A stretch of DNA of 64,000 bases, taken from NCBI GenBank assembly GCA_965205055.1, contig OZ242030.1, positions 3,596,001-3,660,000 on the forward strand, written 5' to 3'. Of the stretch, positions 26,434 to 35,659 are shown piece after piece. Each line of letters starts with the position of its first letter. Positions within the stretch are counted from its first letter, which is position 1. This DNA is from CBDBBY01 sp965205055 (GTDB taxonomy: Bacteria; Pseudomonadota; Alphaproteobacteria; Rhodobacterales; Rhodobacteraceae). Below the pieces are notes generated by a model. It did not search any database. It saw nothing but the letters and a program-made list of their open reading frames with translations, and was not told the DNA's origin. The position numbers and the translations under genes were made by a program.

Positions 26434-27336
26434 TTGGCGTTGAGCAGCGACGAAGATGATTTCCTCGACCGATTGAGTCGGGTTGTTGTCAACATACACA
26501 AGAATCGTCGTGCGCCGAACAAGCCGCTTCTCCTGCTGCTGGCGCTCGGTCGAGTGACGGACGGTCGCGAGCGCCTCGCTGCATACACCGAAATAGAAAA
26601 ACCGCTCAAAAAGCTGCTCGCGGAATTCGGGCCGCCGCGGAAAACCATCCACCCGGAACAGCCGTTCGGTCATTTGCGCACCGACGGACTTTGGGAGATT
26701 CCCGGCGACAGCATTCTTCCGGCAAGTTCTTCCGGCACTCTCCTTGTCGGCGGACTGCGCGAGCACTCTGCAAAGGGCGGGTTTCCGGAGGATATATTCC
26801 AACTTTTGAAGCAAAATCCCGGAATCGTCCACAACGCAGCTCAACTCACCCTCGAAAGGCACTTTCCGCATACGCTGCACGACCGCATTCGGGCGGCATG
26901 CAACTTGCCTGTCGTCCGCGAGAAATATCAGGCCCGAGTTTCCAAACGGGATCGCGCATTCCGGACCGATGTGATCAGTGCCTATGGAAATTGCTGCGCA
27001 GCATGCGGCTACGATCTTCGATTGAATGAAGTTGTATTCGGCATTGAGGCGGCCCACATAAAGTGGCATTCGCAAAGCGGTCCTGACATCGTGCCAAACG
27101 GGCTGGCGCTCTGCTCGCTTCACCACGTGGCATTGGACAGTGGCGCTCTCGGCCTTAGCCAGCGCGAAAATGACGAGTCGGTCAAGTTGCAGGTGTCAAG
27201 CAAGGTCTCTGGAGGCCAAGCCGCGCGGAGATTGCGAAATCTGCATGGAGAACCGCTTCGGCGACCGGCCAACGTCGAATTTTCACCGTGCAAAGAATAT
27301 ATCAAGTGGCACCAAGATCAGGTGTTCCACCCGTAG
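26434..27336 (+). CDS. SBD-HNH restriction endonuclease (putative type IV, phosphorothioate-DNA-directed)
   Basis: The 300-residue protein has an N-terminal sulfur-binding-domain-like region (NRRAPNKPLLLLLALGRV at 24-41, then PFGHLRTDGLWEI) as in ScoMcrA-type enzymes that read phosphorothioated DNA, and a C-terminal HNH nuclease with zinc ligands CCAACG (187-191), FGIEAAHIKWH (His208) and ALCSLHHVALDSG. The frame starts with TTG 26434 nine bases after the TRAP permease stop; a TTG two codons later is also possible. No dnd/ssp modification genes are in the window, so it would act against incoming modified DNA. The target preference is inferred from the domain. Confidence 0.85.
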   Translation: MALSSDEDDFLDRLSRVVVNIHKNRRAPNKPLLLLLALGRVTDGRERLAAYTEIEKPLKKLLAEFGPPRKTIHPEQPFGHLRTDGLWEIPGDSILPASSSGTLLVGGLREHSAKGGFPEDIFQLLKQNPGIVHNAAQLTLERHFPHTLHDRIRAACNLPVVREKYQARVSKRDRAFRTDVISAYGNCCAACGYDLRLNEVVFGIEAAHIKWHSQSGPDIVPNGLALCSLHHVALDSGALGLSQRENDESVKLQVSSKVSGGQAARRLRNLHGEPLRRPANVEFSPCKEYIKWHQDQVFHP

Positions 27337-27460
27337 CGAGACGAATGGTTGAGCGATTCTGCGTCGGCGGCTTAGGATTCTTGCCTGACGGTTGCTCGAT
27401 TGCTTAGTCTTTTGCTTTCCGGAAAACCCGGGACAGTGCAACCAGTCGCTAACAATCAAC

Positions 27461-27882
27461 TTAAACATCAATCCAAGGATTGACAATGTTTAACCCCAAG
27501 TTTTCAAAGTCAAAAATATTCTTGGTAGCAACCATCATGCCGTACGACAGCGCGACCGCCCCAATCAGACCATAAAACTGCGCGATAGGGTGCCCGGCCG
27601 CCCTCCGTCTAGCGGCAATCTCCGCATAAATCTCTGCCGCGGTGACATCAATAGACAGGATTCGATCCGCGAAACCAAATTTCAACACATGATCAAGGAT
27701 TTCGCCTTTAATATTGCGATTTTTTCCAAGCGGCATAATCTCATGGCCATAGCGTAATTCCGCCACGTTGATCGCAGTCAGGTACAGGTTTGATACCTCT
27801 TGATCTACAACCCATGACCACACCGTGTCGTCAGGTTTTGGCGCATCAACTCGGACACCACATTGGTGTCAAGAATGTACAT
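27461..27882 (-). pseudogene. vapC: VapC-family PIN toxin, frameshifted
   Basis: From ATG 27880-27882 the sequence reads MYILDTNVVSELMRQN, the PIN start with catalytic Asp5, but after about 17 codons it runs into a stop. The rest of a VapC/FitB-type protein (TVWSWVVDQEVSNLYLTAIN, AELRYGHEIMPLG, AGHPIAQFYGLIGAVALSYG) continues in another frame to 27461. One missing base in a CAAAACC run near 27842-27848 would restore one reading frame of about 140 residues. It may be a true inactivating mutation or an assembly error at a homopolymer. The antitoxin upstream is intact. Confidence 0.82.
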
Positions 27883-27891
27883 GGTCAGGCT

Positions 27892-28122
27892 TCAAAAAGA
27901 TTCAGCATTTTTTCGCGACGGCAATTCAAGTTCAACACCTCCCAAAGGCGCATAACAATCATGGATAAATTGCGCCAAGTTTTTAGGTTCCGGCTCCACA
28001 TCAACCGCGTTACGCAGTATCGCTCGCGCTTCTACTTCAGTTGATCGGCCGTTTCTTTCCGCTTGCGCGCGCAGGCGACTCATAACTTCGTCTTCCAAGT
28101 TGGAAATCGTAATGCTCGCCAT
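27892..28122 (-). CDS. vapB: FitA/VapB-like antitoxin
   Basis: The 76-residue protein starts at ATG 28120-28122 (MASITISNLEDEVMSRLRAQ). It has the ribbon-helix-helix pattern of FitA-type antitoxins (ERNGRSTEVEARAILRNAV) and an acidic, Pro-containing tail that would block a PIN toxin. Its stop lies nine bases before the vapC ATG, the normal antitoxin-first order. With the toxin frame broken, it may still repress its own promoter. An upstream in-frame extension overlaps the glycosidase 3' end and is not family-like. Confidence 0.9.
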   Translation of the reverse strand: MASITISNLEDEVMSRLRAQAERNGRSTEVEARAILRNAVDVEPEPKNLAQFIHDCYAPLGGVELELPSRKNAESF

Positions 28123-28189
28123 GTCCGCGCTTCCATACAACTGAATTTCGCTCAATTTATTTGACAATTGCAGCGCAATCAATTGCCTG

Positions 28190-30415
28190 TCAGGGATAAA
28201 GTTCAAGGGCAACGCGCGCCGGAAGCGATCGTTGGCCGAACAGGACGTCCCCTTGTTCGGTGATCGTGGCGTCGCAAGTGCCGAAGGTCGTTCCGGCTTT
28301 TGAGCCGAGAACTTCAACCGTCGCGATTGTCCGTCCGGGCAAGGATAGCCGTTGACCCGAGCCGCCCGGAGGAAGCGTCATTTCCAACGAGCATTTTCGG
28401 AATGTCACGTCCGAAAAAGTTCCCGCGACATTGCCTGCCATTGTCGGTTTGCCGTCCAGCAGGACAAGCCATTCGTTCGCGCCGTTTTCGATTTCGATCA
28501 TTCCGAAACGCGTAGCAACTGGACCGAAATATTCGCTGGCGAGGCACGGTGAGATGCTGAGCCCGCTCCAAGGGTCGACTTGCAGAACCTCCTGCACGAA
28601 CGTCAGGGGCAAGAGCGCTCCCCAGGAATAGAAATCATCCGCGTCCGCGCCGTCGCAAATTGCGCCTGTATCCGCATTGTAATTCTCGCCGCATCGGCGA
28701 TGCAGCCATTCGGGACCGAATAATTCGTGACTGCGCATCGCCAGACGCGCCGCTGCTCCTGTAATTCCGCAGCGTCGCAACCCCATGTAGGTCCAAAAGT
28801 TCATCGGCCCCCAAATCCGGCCGCGCCAGTACACGTTGTCCGGGAACGCAGGATCGGAGCGCGCAATTGAAGGCAGGCCGAAATGCCCGCCGAACCAGTC
28901 ATCCGATTCCAAGTAGCGTTCGCACATCGAATTCACTTGGTGTGGCGTCGCTGCGCCGGCTGCAAGCGGGTAGAAAGATGTCGGCGCGATCTGCCGAATG
29001 AACTCCCCGTTCGGCAATTTGTTGGCGAAAACCTGTCTCTCAGCGTCCCAAAGTTCTTCCGAAATCTTTTCTGCGAGTTTTTTGTGTCTATCCCTGTAGA
29101 TTTCTGCCGCTTCCCGGTCTCCGAGCTCTTCCGCCATGCGGCCGAGCATTTCGGTGTCGAGAGCGAACATGCTGTTCAGTCCGACATCTATCGACTCCAG
29201 CATGCCCGTCTTCGGGTTGAATGGCGCATCATCGTGCAGCGGTGAATTGTCCATTGAGGATTCATTCTGCGCGCCGAATTTGGTCCCTTTGTACAGGCCG
29301 TCGCCGACTTCGATGCTCGTGCCGTAACCGATGAAGCCGTCGGCCAAATTCCGGCGATTCCTCCACCATTCGTTGTTGCGGGCGATGCGCGGGTAAATCC
29401 GTTCAAGGAATTCCCTGTCGCCGATTCTGGAATGCGCGCTCCAAACCGCAAACGCGGCAGCGGGGATCTGCGAACGATCCGGCCAAGCGTCGTTGCCGGT
29501 GACAAGGCATGGGAAATTGCCATGCTCGGTCTGACGGAGCGTCGCCTCATCGAGGTTCCGCTGCGCGTTTCTGCGATCGAAAAGACTCCACATCATTCCG
29601 TTGAAAAGGATGTCGTTCAGCCAAACGCCGAAACCGCCGAATTTCATGCGATTCCAGTTTCTGGAAAGCACAGTGTAGTCGCGCTCGTTGATTTCGTCGT
29701 AGGCGTGGTTCCAAGCAACCACATCGTGCACCGCTTGGAGGGCTGCTTGCGCCGTTCCTGGACTCGGAGCCGAGATGCAAGCGCGCTTGTTTCGGCGAGT
29801 TGGCTTCGTCCGAGGAATCGGCAGGTCGGCGGGTGCTGCATTTCCGACTTGCGCCGACACGCCTTGCGACGGTGCTTGCTCCAGATTGAACCTTAGCGCG
29901 GCCACCCTTCCTTCGGCGCCGCGCGACGACAGGTAGAAATAGCCTTTTTCTTCAATTTCCTCTGCGGCCGCTTCGATGCTGTCGTGGAACGTGGCCATGG
30001 ACGGCGCGGCATCCGGCCTTACTCTAAAATCGGCGGCCTCCTCTTGGGAGAAAATGCCGCCGGTTCGCCTGTCGTATCGCAGAGATTTGGCGTGACGATG
30101 TTCTACGCAAAGCAGGATCCAGTATCGCAAGCCCCATTCGCCGGCAGAAACGCGCCGCCATTGAATCCGCGCATTGGAATGATCGTCGAACAGGTATTGC
30201 CATTCGATGACCGTGCCCGCGAATTCCGTGGTGAAGGCCGCATCGCCTCCGCCGATGGTCCGCGGTCCAAGCTTCAGGGCTGGACCGGGCGGCAACGCAT
30301 ACGAGCGGCCTTCTTTGGACGAATACAAAATGGGCGCAATCAAAAGACCTGATTGCAGGTGGCGCAGTTCGGCGGGCCTTTCGGTAGTCCAAGTTCCCCA
30401 GCCGATTCTGCTCAT
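28190..30415 (-). CDS. GH63-like (mannosylglycerate-hydrolase-type) glycoside hydrolase
   Basis: The 741-residue protein has an N-terminal beta domain (about 1-230) and an (alpha/alpha)6 barrel with IPAAAFAVWSAHSRIGDREF, NNEWWRNRRN, QNESSMDNSPLHDDAPFNP (the Glu/Asp-rich loop holding a probable acid) and VYWRGRIWGPMNFWTYMGLR, the signature shared with GH63 and GH37. A C-terminal beta domain follows. It has no signal peptide, so it acts in the cytoplasm. Starting at ATG 30413-30415, it overlaps the isochorismatase-like gene by 4 bp and ends an importer operon; the imported solute may be a glycoside. Exact specificity is unknown. Confidence 0.82.
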   Translation of the reverse strand: MSRIGWGTWTTERPAELRHLQSGLLIAPILYSSKEGRSYALPPGPALKLGPRTIGGGDAAFTTEFAGTVIEWQYLFDDHSNARIQWRRVSAGEWGLRYWILLCVEHRHAKSLRYDRRTGGIFSQEEAADFRVRPDAAPSMATFHDSIEAAAEEIEEKGYFYLSSRGAEGRVAALRFNLEQAPSQGVSAQVGNAAPADLPIPRTKPTRRNKRACISAPSPGTAQAALQAVHDVVAWNHAYDEINERDYTVLSRNWNRMKFGGFGVWLNDILFNGMMWSLFDRRNAQRNLDEATLRQTEHGNFPCLVTGNDAWPDRSQIPAAAFAVWSAHSRIGDREFLERIYPRIARNNEWWRNRRNLADGFIGYGTSIEVGDGLYKGTKFGAQNESSMDNSPLHDDAPFNPKTGMLESIDVGLNSMFALDTEMLGRMAEELGDREAAEIYRDRHKKLAEKISEELWDAERQVFANKLPNGEFIRQIAPTSFYPLAAGAATPHQVNSMCERYLESDDWFGGHFGLPSIARSDPAFPDNVYWRGRIWGPMNFWTYMGLRRCGITGAAARLAMRSHELFGPEWLHRRCGENYNADTGAICDGADADDFYSWGALLPLTFVQEVLQVDPWSGLSISPCLASEYFGPVATRFGMIEIENGANEWLVLLDGKPTMAGNVAGTFSDVTFRKCSLEMTLPPGGSGQRLSLPGRTIATVEVLGSKAGTTFGTCDATITEQGDVLFGQRSLPARVALELYP

Positions 30416-31014
30416 ATCGCTTCAAGCGCCTTTATCGCTTCATCGGCAGTGCAAAGCTCGACTTGATGATCGTATCTCGGAAGAACGTGGTTCAGGACGG
30501 CGTCGTGCCCGGACGGGCTCGCGCTGGCGACGGCGTCAATCGGAACTATTGTCCTGATCCCTTGATCGACTGCGCTCAGGATCGTGCTCAGCACACAGAC
30601 GTCGGTTTCAACCCCGCAGACGATCATGGCGCTCGGTGTCCGGCCTCGGATTCGTTCGGCAAAGCCGTCGCTGGCGAAAGCGCTGAACCCCAAGCGGTCG
30701 AACACGCGGTGCGGTTCAGCAAGATCGTCAATTGCGGGGTGCAGTCCCGTGGCCTCTTCGCCGACTTCATCCAAAGTCACCGACGACCATCGACGATGAA
30801 ATTCGCGCCATTGGCCGAATGCATGCTCCGGCGTTCTGGGCGGAATATACTTGATGAAGTACGCTTGATTTCCCGCCGCCGCGGCCAGTTCCCGGCAATT
30901 CGCCAATATGTCGAGTCCGGCTGGGCAATGCCATTCGCCCGGCTCAAGGAACAGTCTCTGCATGTCCACGCAAACCACGCAGGCATTTCGATCAAGCGGG
31001 CCGAGTTGGAACAT
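30412..31014 (-). CDS. Isochorismatase-like cysteine hydrolase
   Basis: The 200-residue protein starts at ATG 31012-31014. It has the first catalytic Asp17 in VVCVDMQRLFLEP and the nucleophile Cys140 in MIVCGVETDVCVLSTILSAV, with the cis-peptide Gly-Val-Glu before it. At the usual catalytic Lys position the sequence is VFDRLGFSAF, so an Arg (near 107) appears to replace it. Members hydrolyse amides such as ureidoacrylate, N-carbamoyl amines or nicotinamide. It overlaps the ABC ATPase stop and the glycosidase start, so it belongs to the importer operon and may process the imported compound. Confidence 0.88.
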   Translation of the reverse strand: MFQLGPLDRNACVVCVDMQRLFLEPGEWHCPAGLDILANCRELAAAAGNQAYFIKYIPPRTPEHAFGQWREFHRRWSSVTLDEVGEEATGLHPAIDDLAEPHRVFDRLGFSAFASDGFAERIRGRTPSAMIVCGVETDVCVLSTILSAVDQGIRTIVPIDAVASASPSGHDAVLNHVLPRYDHQVELCTADEAIKALEAI

Positions 31015-32075
31015 CACGGAGTCACCGGAATTGTGTGTTCGCGATCCCATATCACATAGGCAGGACGGCCGGGTTCGACGATCTCCGCACCGCTGTTCTG
31101 CGCGAAAACCTTCATTGTGCCTCCATTCCAATCCAAAAGGTAGGTGACGCTCGAGCCAGCGAATATGCGCTGCGCGACTCTCGCCTTTAGCACATTCATG
31201 CTGCTTGGCGCGGCGGCTCGTTCTGCAGTCGCCTCCACAACCTGCATTTTTTCCGGACGGACCGCCAAAGTCGCCTCGGGGTCGCTCAGCGGATGCGCCG
31301 TCGCGATGACGTCGCCGCATTCAAGCTGGACTTCGGCTCCAGCTACCTTGCCGCTGAACAAATTGGCGTCGCCGAGGAACGTGGCGGCGAACGCGCTCGC
31401 GGGCCGCTCGTAAAGCTCGGTCGGACTGCCTTCCTGAACTAGCACTCCATCCCGAAGTATGCCCATTCGATCGCTCAGCGTCAGCGCTTCTTCTTGATCG
31501 TGGGTGACGAATATTGTCGTGATGCCCACTTCTCGCTGGATTCGCTTCAGCTCGACCTGCATCTCGACGCGCAACGCCTTGTCCAAGGCGCTCAGCGGCT
31601 CGTCGAGCAAAAGCACCCGCGGCCGTATGACGATGGCGCGGGCAAGTGCGACGCGCTGCCTCTGCCCGCCGGACAGCTCGTGCGGTTTTCTGCCTTCAAG
31701 GCCCTTCAAACGAACGAGTTCAAGTGCTTCGCCCACCCGGCGGGCCTGTTCTGCCCTGGAAATCTTCCGAACGGACAGGCCGAAGCCGATGTTTCCTGCG
31801 ACACTCATATTCGGGAAAAGGGCGTAGTTCTGGAACACCATGCCCACGTCCCTCTTTTCAACGCCGAGTTCTTCAACAGGTTCGCCCGCAATGGAAATGC
31901 TGCCCGATGTCGGGAAATCGAAGCCCGCGACCAGCCTGAGCAGCGTCGTTTTGCCGCAGCCTGACGGACCGAGCAGCGCATAGAATCCGCCGTTGGCGAA
32001 CTCCATGCTGACGTTCTGCAACGCTCGCACGTCGTTGAATGCCTTCGAGACGGCGCGCAGGGAAACTTCGGCCAT
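31014..32075 (-). CDS. ABC transporter ATP-binding protein, PotA-like
   Basis: The 353-residue ATPase has Walker A GPSGCGKT (36-43), Q-loop FQNYALFP, signature LSGGQRQ (134-140), Walker B LLLDEP (155-160) and the switch His in VTHDQEEA. A C-terminal TOBE-like regulatory domain (LAVRPEKMQV) marks the spermidine/putrescine or iron-type CUT1 group. The start is ATG 32073-32075, sharing a base with the permease stop. It energises the binding-protein-dependent importer formed with the three genes upstream. Confidence 0.95.
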   Translation of the reverse strand: MAEVSLRAVSKAFNDVRALQNVSMEFANGGFYALLGPSGCGKTTLLRLVAGFDFPTSGSISIAGEPVEELGVEKRDVGMVFQNYALFPNMSVAGNIGFGLSVRKISRAEQARRVGEALELVRLKGLEGRKPHELSGGQRQRVALARAIVIRPRVLLLDEPLSALDKALRVEMQVELKRIQREVGITTIFVTHDQEEALTLSDRMGILRDGVLVQEGSPTELYERPASAFAATFLGDANLFSGKVAGAEVQLECGDVIATAHPLSDPEATLAVRPEKMQVVEATAERAAAPSSMNVLKARVAQRIFAGSSVTYLLDWNGGTMKVFAQNSGAEIVEPGRPAYVIWDREHTIPVTP

Positions 32076-32866
32076 CAGCGAATGCTTCCGAATTTGTAGA
32101 AACGCGCGACGATCAGCAGAAGCAGCATCGAGATCGCAATCACGATTGTGGAGACGGCGTTTATTTCGGGAGTGAAGCCTTTGCGGATCGCGGTGTAGAT
32201 TTCGACCGGAAGCGTCGAAAATCCCGGCACGGCGAGAAAATACGAGATCACGAACTGATCGAAGGACACAGCGAAAGCGAACAGCGCGGCGGCGATGACG
32301 CCCGGCGCGATAGACGGAAGCGTCACTTGGCGAAACACCTGCCAATGTCCGGCGCCGAGAGAGCGGGCCGCCTCTTCAAGCTGGATATCGAAAGCGGAGA
32401 GCCGGGCCGATACGACAATGACGACGTACGGCAGGGCAAGCGCGACATGACCAAGGACCATCGCGTGGAACCCGCGGCCGACGCCGGCCCAAAAGAAGAA
32501 CACAAGCATGGACGTCCCGATTATGAGCCAAGGAATCGCGACCGGAGGAAGCAGCAGAATTTGAAGCATGCGTTTTCCGCGAAACCTGTGTCGGAAGAAG
32601 GCAACTGCGGCAGCGGTGCCCAATGTCGTCGAAACGACTGTCGTAACGAGCGCCACCAGCAGACTGTTGATCCCGGCATCTATCAAGCCGGCATTGGAGG
32701 CGAGCTTGACGTACCACGACGTCGTCCACTCCACGGGCAGCCTGTAGAATGGCGAAGCATTGAACGACATCGCCGCCATTACGAAAATCGGGGTGTAGAG
32801 GAAGAAGAGCGTCAGGGCCAAATAAATGCGGCCGGCAAACCGCAAGCGCCGATCCGAAGGACTCAT
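32075..32866 (-). CDS. ABC transporter permease, PotC-like
   Basis: The 263-residue, six-helix protein carries the EAA loop EEAARSLGAGHWQVFRQVTLP that docks to the ATPase. It begins MSPSDRRLRFAGRIYLALTL at ATG 32864-32866, overlapping the PotB-like stop by 4 bp (ATGA). Homology is to the PotC/YdcV group of polyamine or similar small cation importers. It forms a heterodimer with the PotB-like permease. Confidence 0.94.
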   Translation of the reverse strand: MSPSDRRLRFAGRIYLALTLFFLYTPIFVMAAMSFNASPFYRLPVEWTTSWYVKLASNAGLIDAGINSLLVALVTTVVSTTLGTAAAVAFFRHRFRGKRMLQILLLPPVAIPWLIIGTSMLVFFFWAGVGRGFHAMVLGHVALALPYVVIVVSARLSAFDIQLEEAARSLGAGHWQVFRQVTLPSIAPGVIAAALFAFAVSFDQFVISYFLAVPGFSTLPVEIYTAIRKGFTPEINAVSTIVIAISMLLLLIVARFYKFGSIR

Positions 32867-33681
32867 CCGGCGATCCTCCTGAATGCGGGGATCGAGGCGG
32901 CGAAAATCGCCAGCACGAAAGCAAGCATGATGAACGACAGCGCCGCGCCGAGCGGCCAGTTGAACACCGTTGTGAATTGATCCTCGATTATCGTGCCGAT
33001 GAACGTGCCTTTCGGCCCTCCCAGAATCCGCGGCTCCATGAACGAGCCGATCACAGGCACGAATATCAGGACGCCGCCAGCGGCGATTCCCGGAAGCGCC
33101 AGCGGAACCACGATGCGGCGAAGCGTCGTGACGTATCCGGCCCCGAGCGATCGGGCGGCGTCGATCAGATCGTCGTCAACGGCCTGCAGCGAGATGTAGC
33201 AGGTCAAAATCATGTACGGAAGATACGAGTGAACCAAGCCTATCACGACTGCCGGATAGGTGAACATGATGCCGAGCGAATCAAAGCCGGGAAACACAAC
33301 GCGAATGCTGCTTTCCAATACGCCGTTTCCTCGCAATACCATCGTCCAGGAAAAGATCCTGACCAAGGCGTTGCTCCAGAACGGCAGGATGATCAGCAGG
33401 AACAGCGCCTCGCGGGAGCGGCCCTTTATTGTTTTCGCAAGAACGAAAGCGCACGGAAATCCGAACAGCAGGCAAAGGCCGGTGACGAGTGCTCCCAATC
33501 CGAACGAGCGCAGCATCAGCGCGCGATAGAAATCCTTTTCGAAGAACGCGGCATAATTCTCCAGGCTCAGCACGGCGACCCTGTTTCCGAACGGTGCGTC
33601 CGAAAGAAAGCTGAAATACAGCATCGCCGAAAGCGGAAGGAAAATGGTGAAGAGCAGCCATAGATACGCGGGGCTGAGCAT
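32863..33681 (-). CDS. ABC transporter permease, PotB-like
   Basis: The 272-residue, six-helix protein has the EAA loop DAARSLGAGYVTTLRRIVVP. The ATG at 33679-33681 (MLSPAYLWLLFTIF) starts directly in the first helix and lacks a binding site. In-frame upstream codons without ATG/GTG/TTG encode a basic tail (RDTRRRIFATGGIRRSRGLA) typical of PotB N-termini, and a CTG at 33751-33753 sits nine bases after AGGAG, which overlaps the preceding gene's stop. So the true start may be CTG 33753. I list the conventional ATG. It pairs with the PotC-like permease. Confidence 0.92.
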   Translation of the reverse strand: MLSPAYLWLLFTIFLPLSAMLYFSFLSDAPFGNRVAVLSLENYAAFFEKDFYRALMLRSFGLGALVTGLCLLFGFPCAFVLAKTIKGRSREALFLLIILPFWSNALVRIFSWTMVLRGNGVLESSIRVVFPGFDSLGIMFTYPAVVIGLVHSYLPYMILTCYISLQAVDDDLIDAARSLGAGYVTTLRRIVVPLALPGIAAGGVLIFVPVIGSFMEPRILGGPKGTFIGTIIEDQFTTVFNWPLGAALSFIMLAFVLAIFAASIPAFRRIAG

Positions 33682-33759
33682 GCCCGCGACGGCAAGGCCG
33701 CGCGACCGGCGGATGCCGCCGGTCGCAAAAATGCGCCTACGCGTGTCGCGCAGGGAAGT

Positions 33760-34833
33760 TCACTCCTGGAAGTAGGTTTTCGTCTCCTGCCAGAGCTCCA
33801 GCATTTGCTCCCTCAAGTCGTCGGGAATGGATCCCATGATCTGCACGTTCGCAACTTTCGCCGGATTGCCCATGACGGCACGATTGAATGCATCGGACGG
33901 CAGTGCCGCATTCGCGACGGCGTTCGCCGAAGCAGGCGCGCCGACGTTGGTGTCCCAAGGCACGTAGAAATCGGGGTCGATCATCCAGTCGATGAATTTC
34001 CTTGCGTCGTCCGGATTCGAGCTTCCCGCCGCGATGCTGAGGCCGTCGAGCCAGCCGATGGCGCCCTCGGCCGGGATGATGAATTCCACCGGAAGCCCGA
34101 ATGCCGTCTTCGACCGGAGCGCGGATCCGCTCCAGTAGACCGCGAGATCGAATTCGTTCGCCGAGAGGAACTGATTCCACTCGTTTTCAGACGACCAGAA
34201 CGTCCTGATCTGGGGCTTGAGCGCCCTCAACTTGTCCCTGATCAGGTCCATGTCGGCAGGGTTGTTTATGTCCTGTCCGGTCGCGATGGCCGCCATCATG
34301 ACAGCTTCGACCGCGTCGTCGCGCCAGCCGACTCTTCCGGCGTGGTCGGGCGACCAAAGAACCTCGATCGTCGTCGGCAGTTCTGGAAAATCGGTCGTGT
34401 CCACCGCGAAGGACGTGAGTCCCCAGACCCATGCGACGCCAAAGGTTTCGCCGTCGATGACAAGGTTCGGATTTTCGCGGAATCCGGGCGACAAGTCCGC
34501 CACGTTCGCCATGTCGGACGTGTCGACGGCTTGAATGAGTCCTTCTTCCGCAGCCTGTTTGGTGAACGCACTGTTGATCAGAACGACGTCGTATGCGCCC
34601 GGGTTGGTTCGAAGCTTGGTGAGCATTTCCTGCTCTGAATTGAAATACTCGTGAACCACATCGATGCCAGTCGCTTCCTTGAACGCTTCAAGCGACCACG
34701 CCTCGTCGGTCCCGTAGCCTTGCCAGTTCAAGACGCGAATTTCAGCAGCTTGGGACGCGGCGGCCAGCAAGACGACAGCTGACACACTTGCCGCAGCGAT
34801 GCGGGTTAAAGTCTTAACGGTGGAATTGAGCAT
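33760..34833 (-). CDS. ABC transporter substrate-binding protein, PotD-like
   Basis: The 357-residue periplasmic protein has a signal peptide (MLNSTVKTLTRIAAAS, cleavage near SQAAE) and starts its mature part EIRVLNWQGYGTDEAW, the PotD/PotF pattern. Conserved parts include LINSAFTKQAAEEGLIQ and FGVAWVWGLTSFAVDT. Relatives bind spermidine, putrescine or related compounds; ligand residues cannot be checked by eye. It is first in an operon with two permeases, the ATPase, an isochorismatase-like hydrolase and a GH63-like glycosidase, so the ligand may be a glycosylated or amide compound rather than a simple polyamine. Confidence 0.94.
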   Translation of the reverse strand: MLNSTVKTLTRIAAASVSAVVLLAAASQAAEIRVLNWQGYGTDEAWSLEAFKEATGIDVVHEYFNSEQEMLTKLRTNPGAYDVVLINSAFTKQAAEEGLIQAVDTSDMANVADLSPGFRENPNLVIDGETFGVAWVWGLTSFAVDTTDFPELPTTIEVLWSPDHAGRVGWRDDAVEAVMMAAIATGQDINNPADMDLIRDKLRALKPQIRTFWSSENEWNQFLSANEFDLAVYWSGSALRSKTAFGLPVEFIIPAEGAIGWLDGLSIAAGSSNPDDARKFIDWMIDPDFYVPWDTNVGAPASANAVANAALPSDAFNRAVMGNPAKVANVQIMGSIPDDLREQMLELWQETKTYFQE

Positions 34834-35070
34834 TTTTTGTCCTCCTCAATGTTCGATGATATCCGCCGGCGGAACGCGGCGAAAGCCGAAACATGCGCAT
34901 ATCTTGCGCGCCTACATTGAATCGAAGATATCAATGAATGTCGAGACCGCCGCATTGAAAACGCGCTTGGCGACAATGCCTCAGGAGCCGCGGCGGAATT
35001 CGGCGCTCTGCCGATTCAGGCGAGTTCGGCGATAGAGATGGACCCTATCCCTTCGGGCGGCGGAATGGCG

Positions 35071-35391
<321 letters not shown>

Positions 35392-35659
35392 TTCGAGTCG
35401 CTCCTTTCAGGGAAAAAGCGATTCATATGTGGACGACGTTGGCCGGTCAAGGTCGTGGCCGCCTCGTGCGTGCGTTTCATGCTCTTTGGGTTGATTCGGT
35501 TCCAAATCTCTATGCGACGGCCGCTCCCCAGAATCCTGAAGACGGCGGCCGCTTGGACGATCTCCGCGCCATGGATGCGACTCTGGCGACTCGTTGGAGC
35601 GCTCGGGATGATCAACGAGTTGCAAGGGACACTCGATAGATCCAGATTCTCTTGACGCC

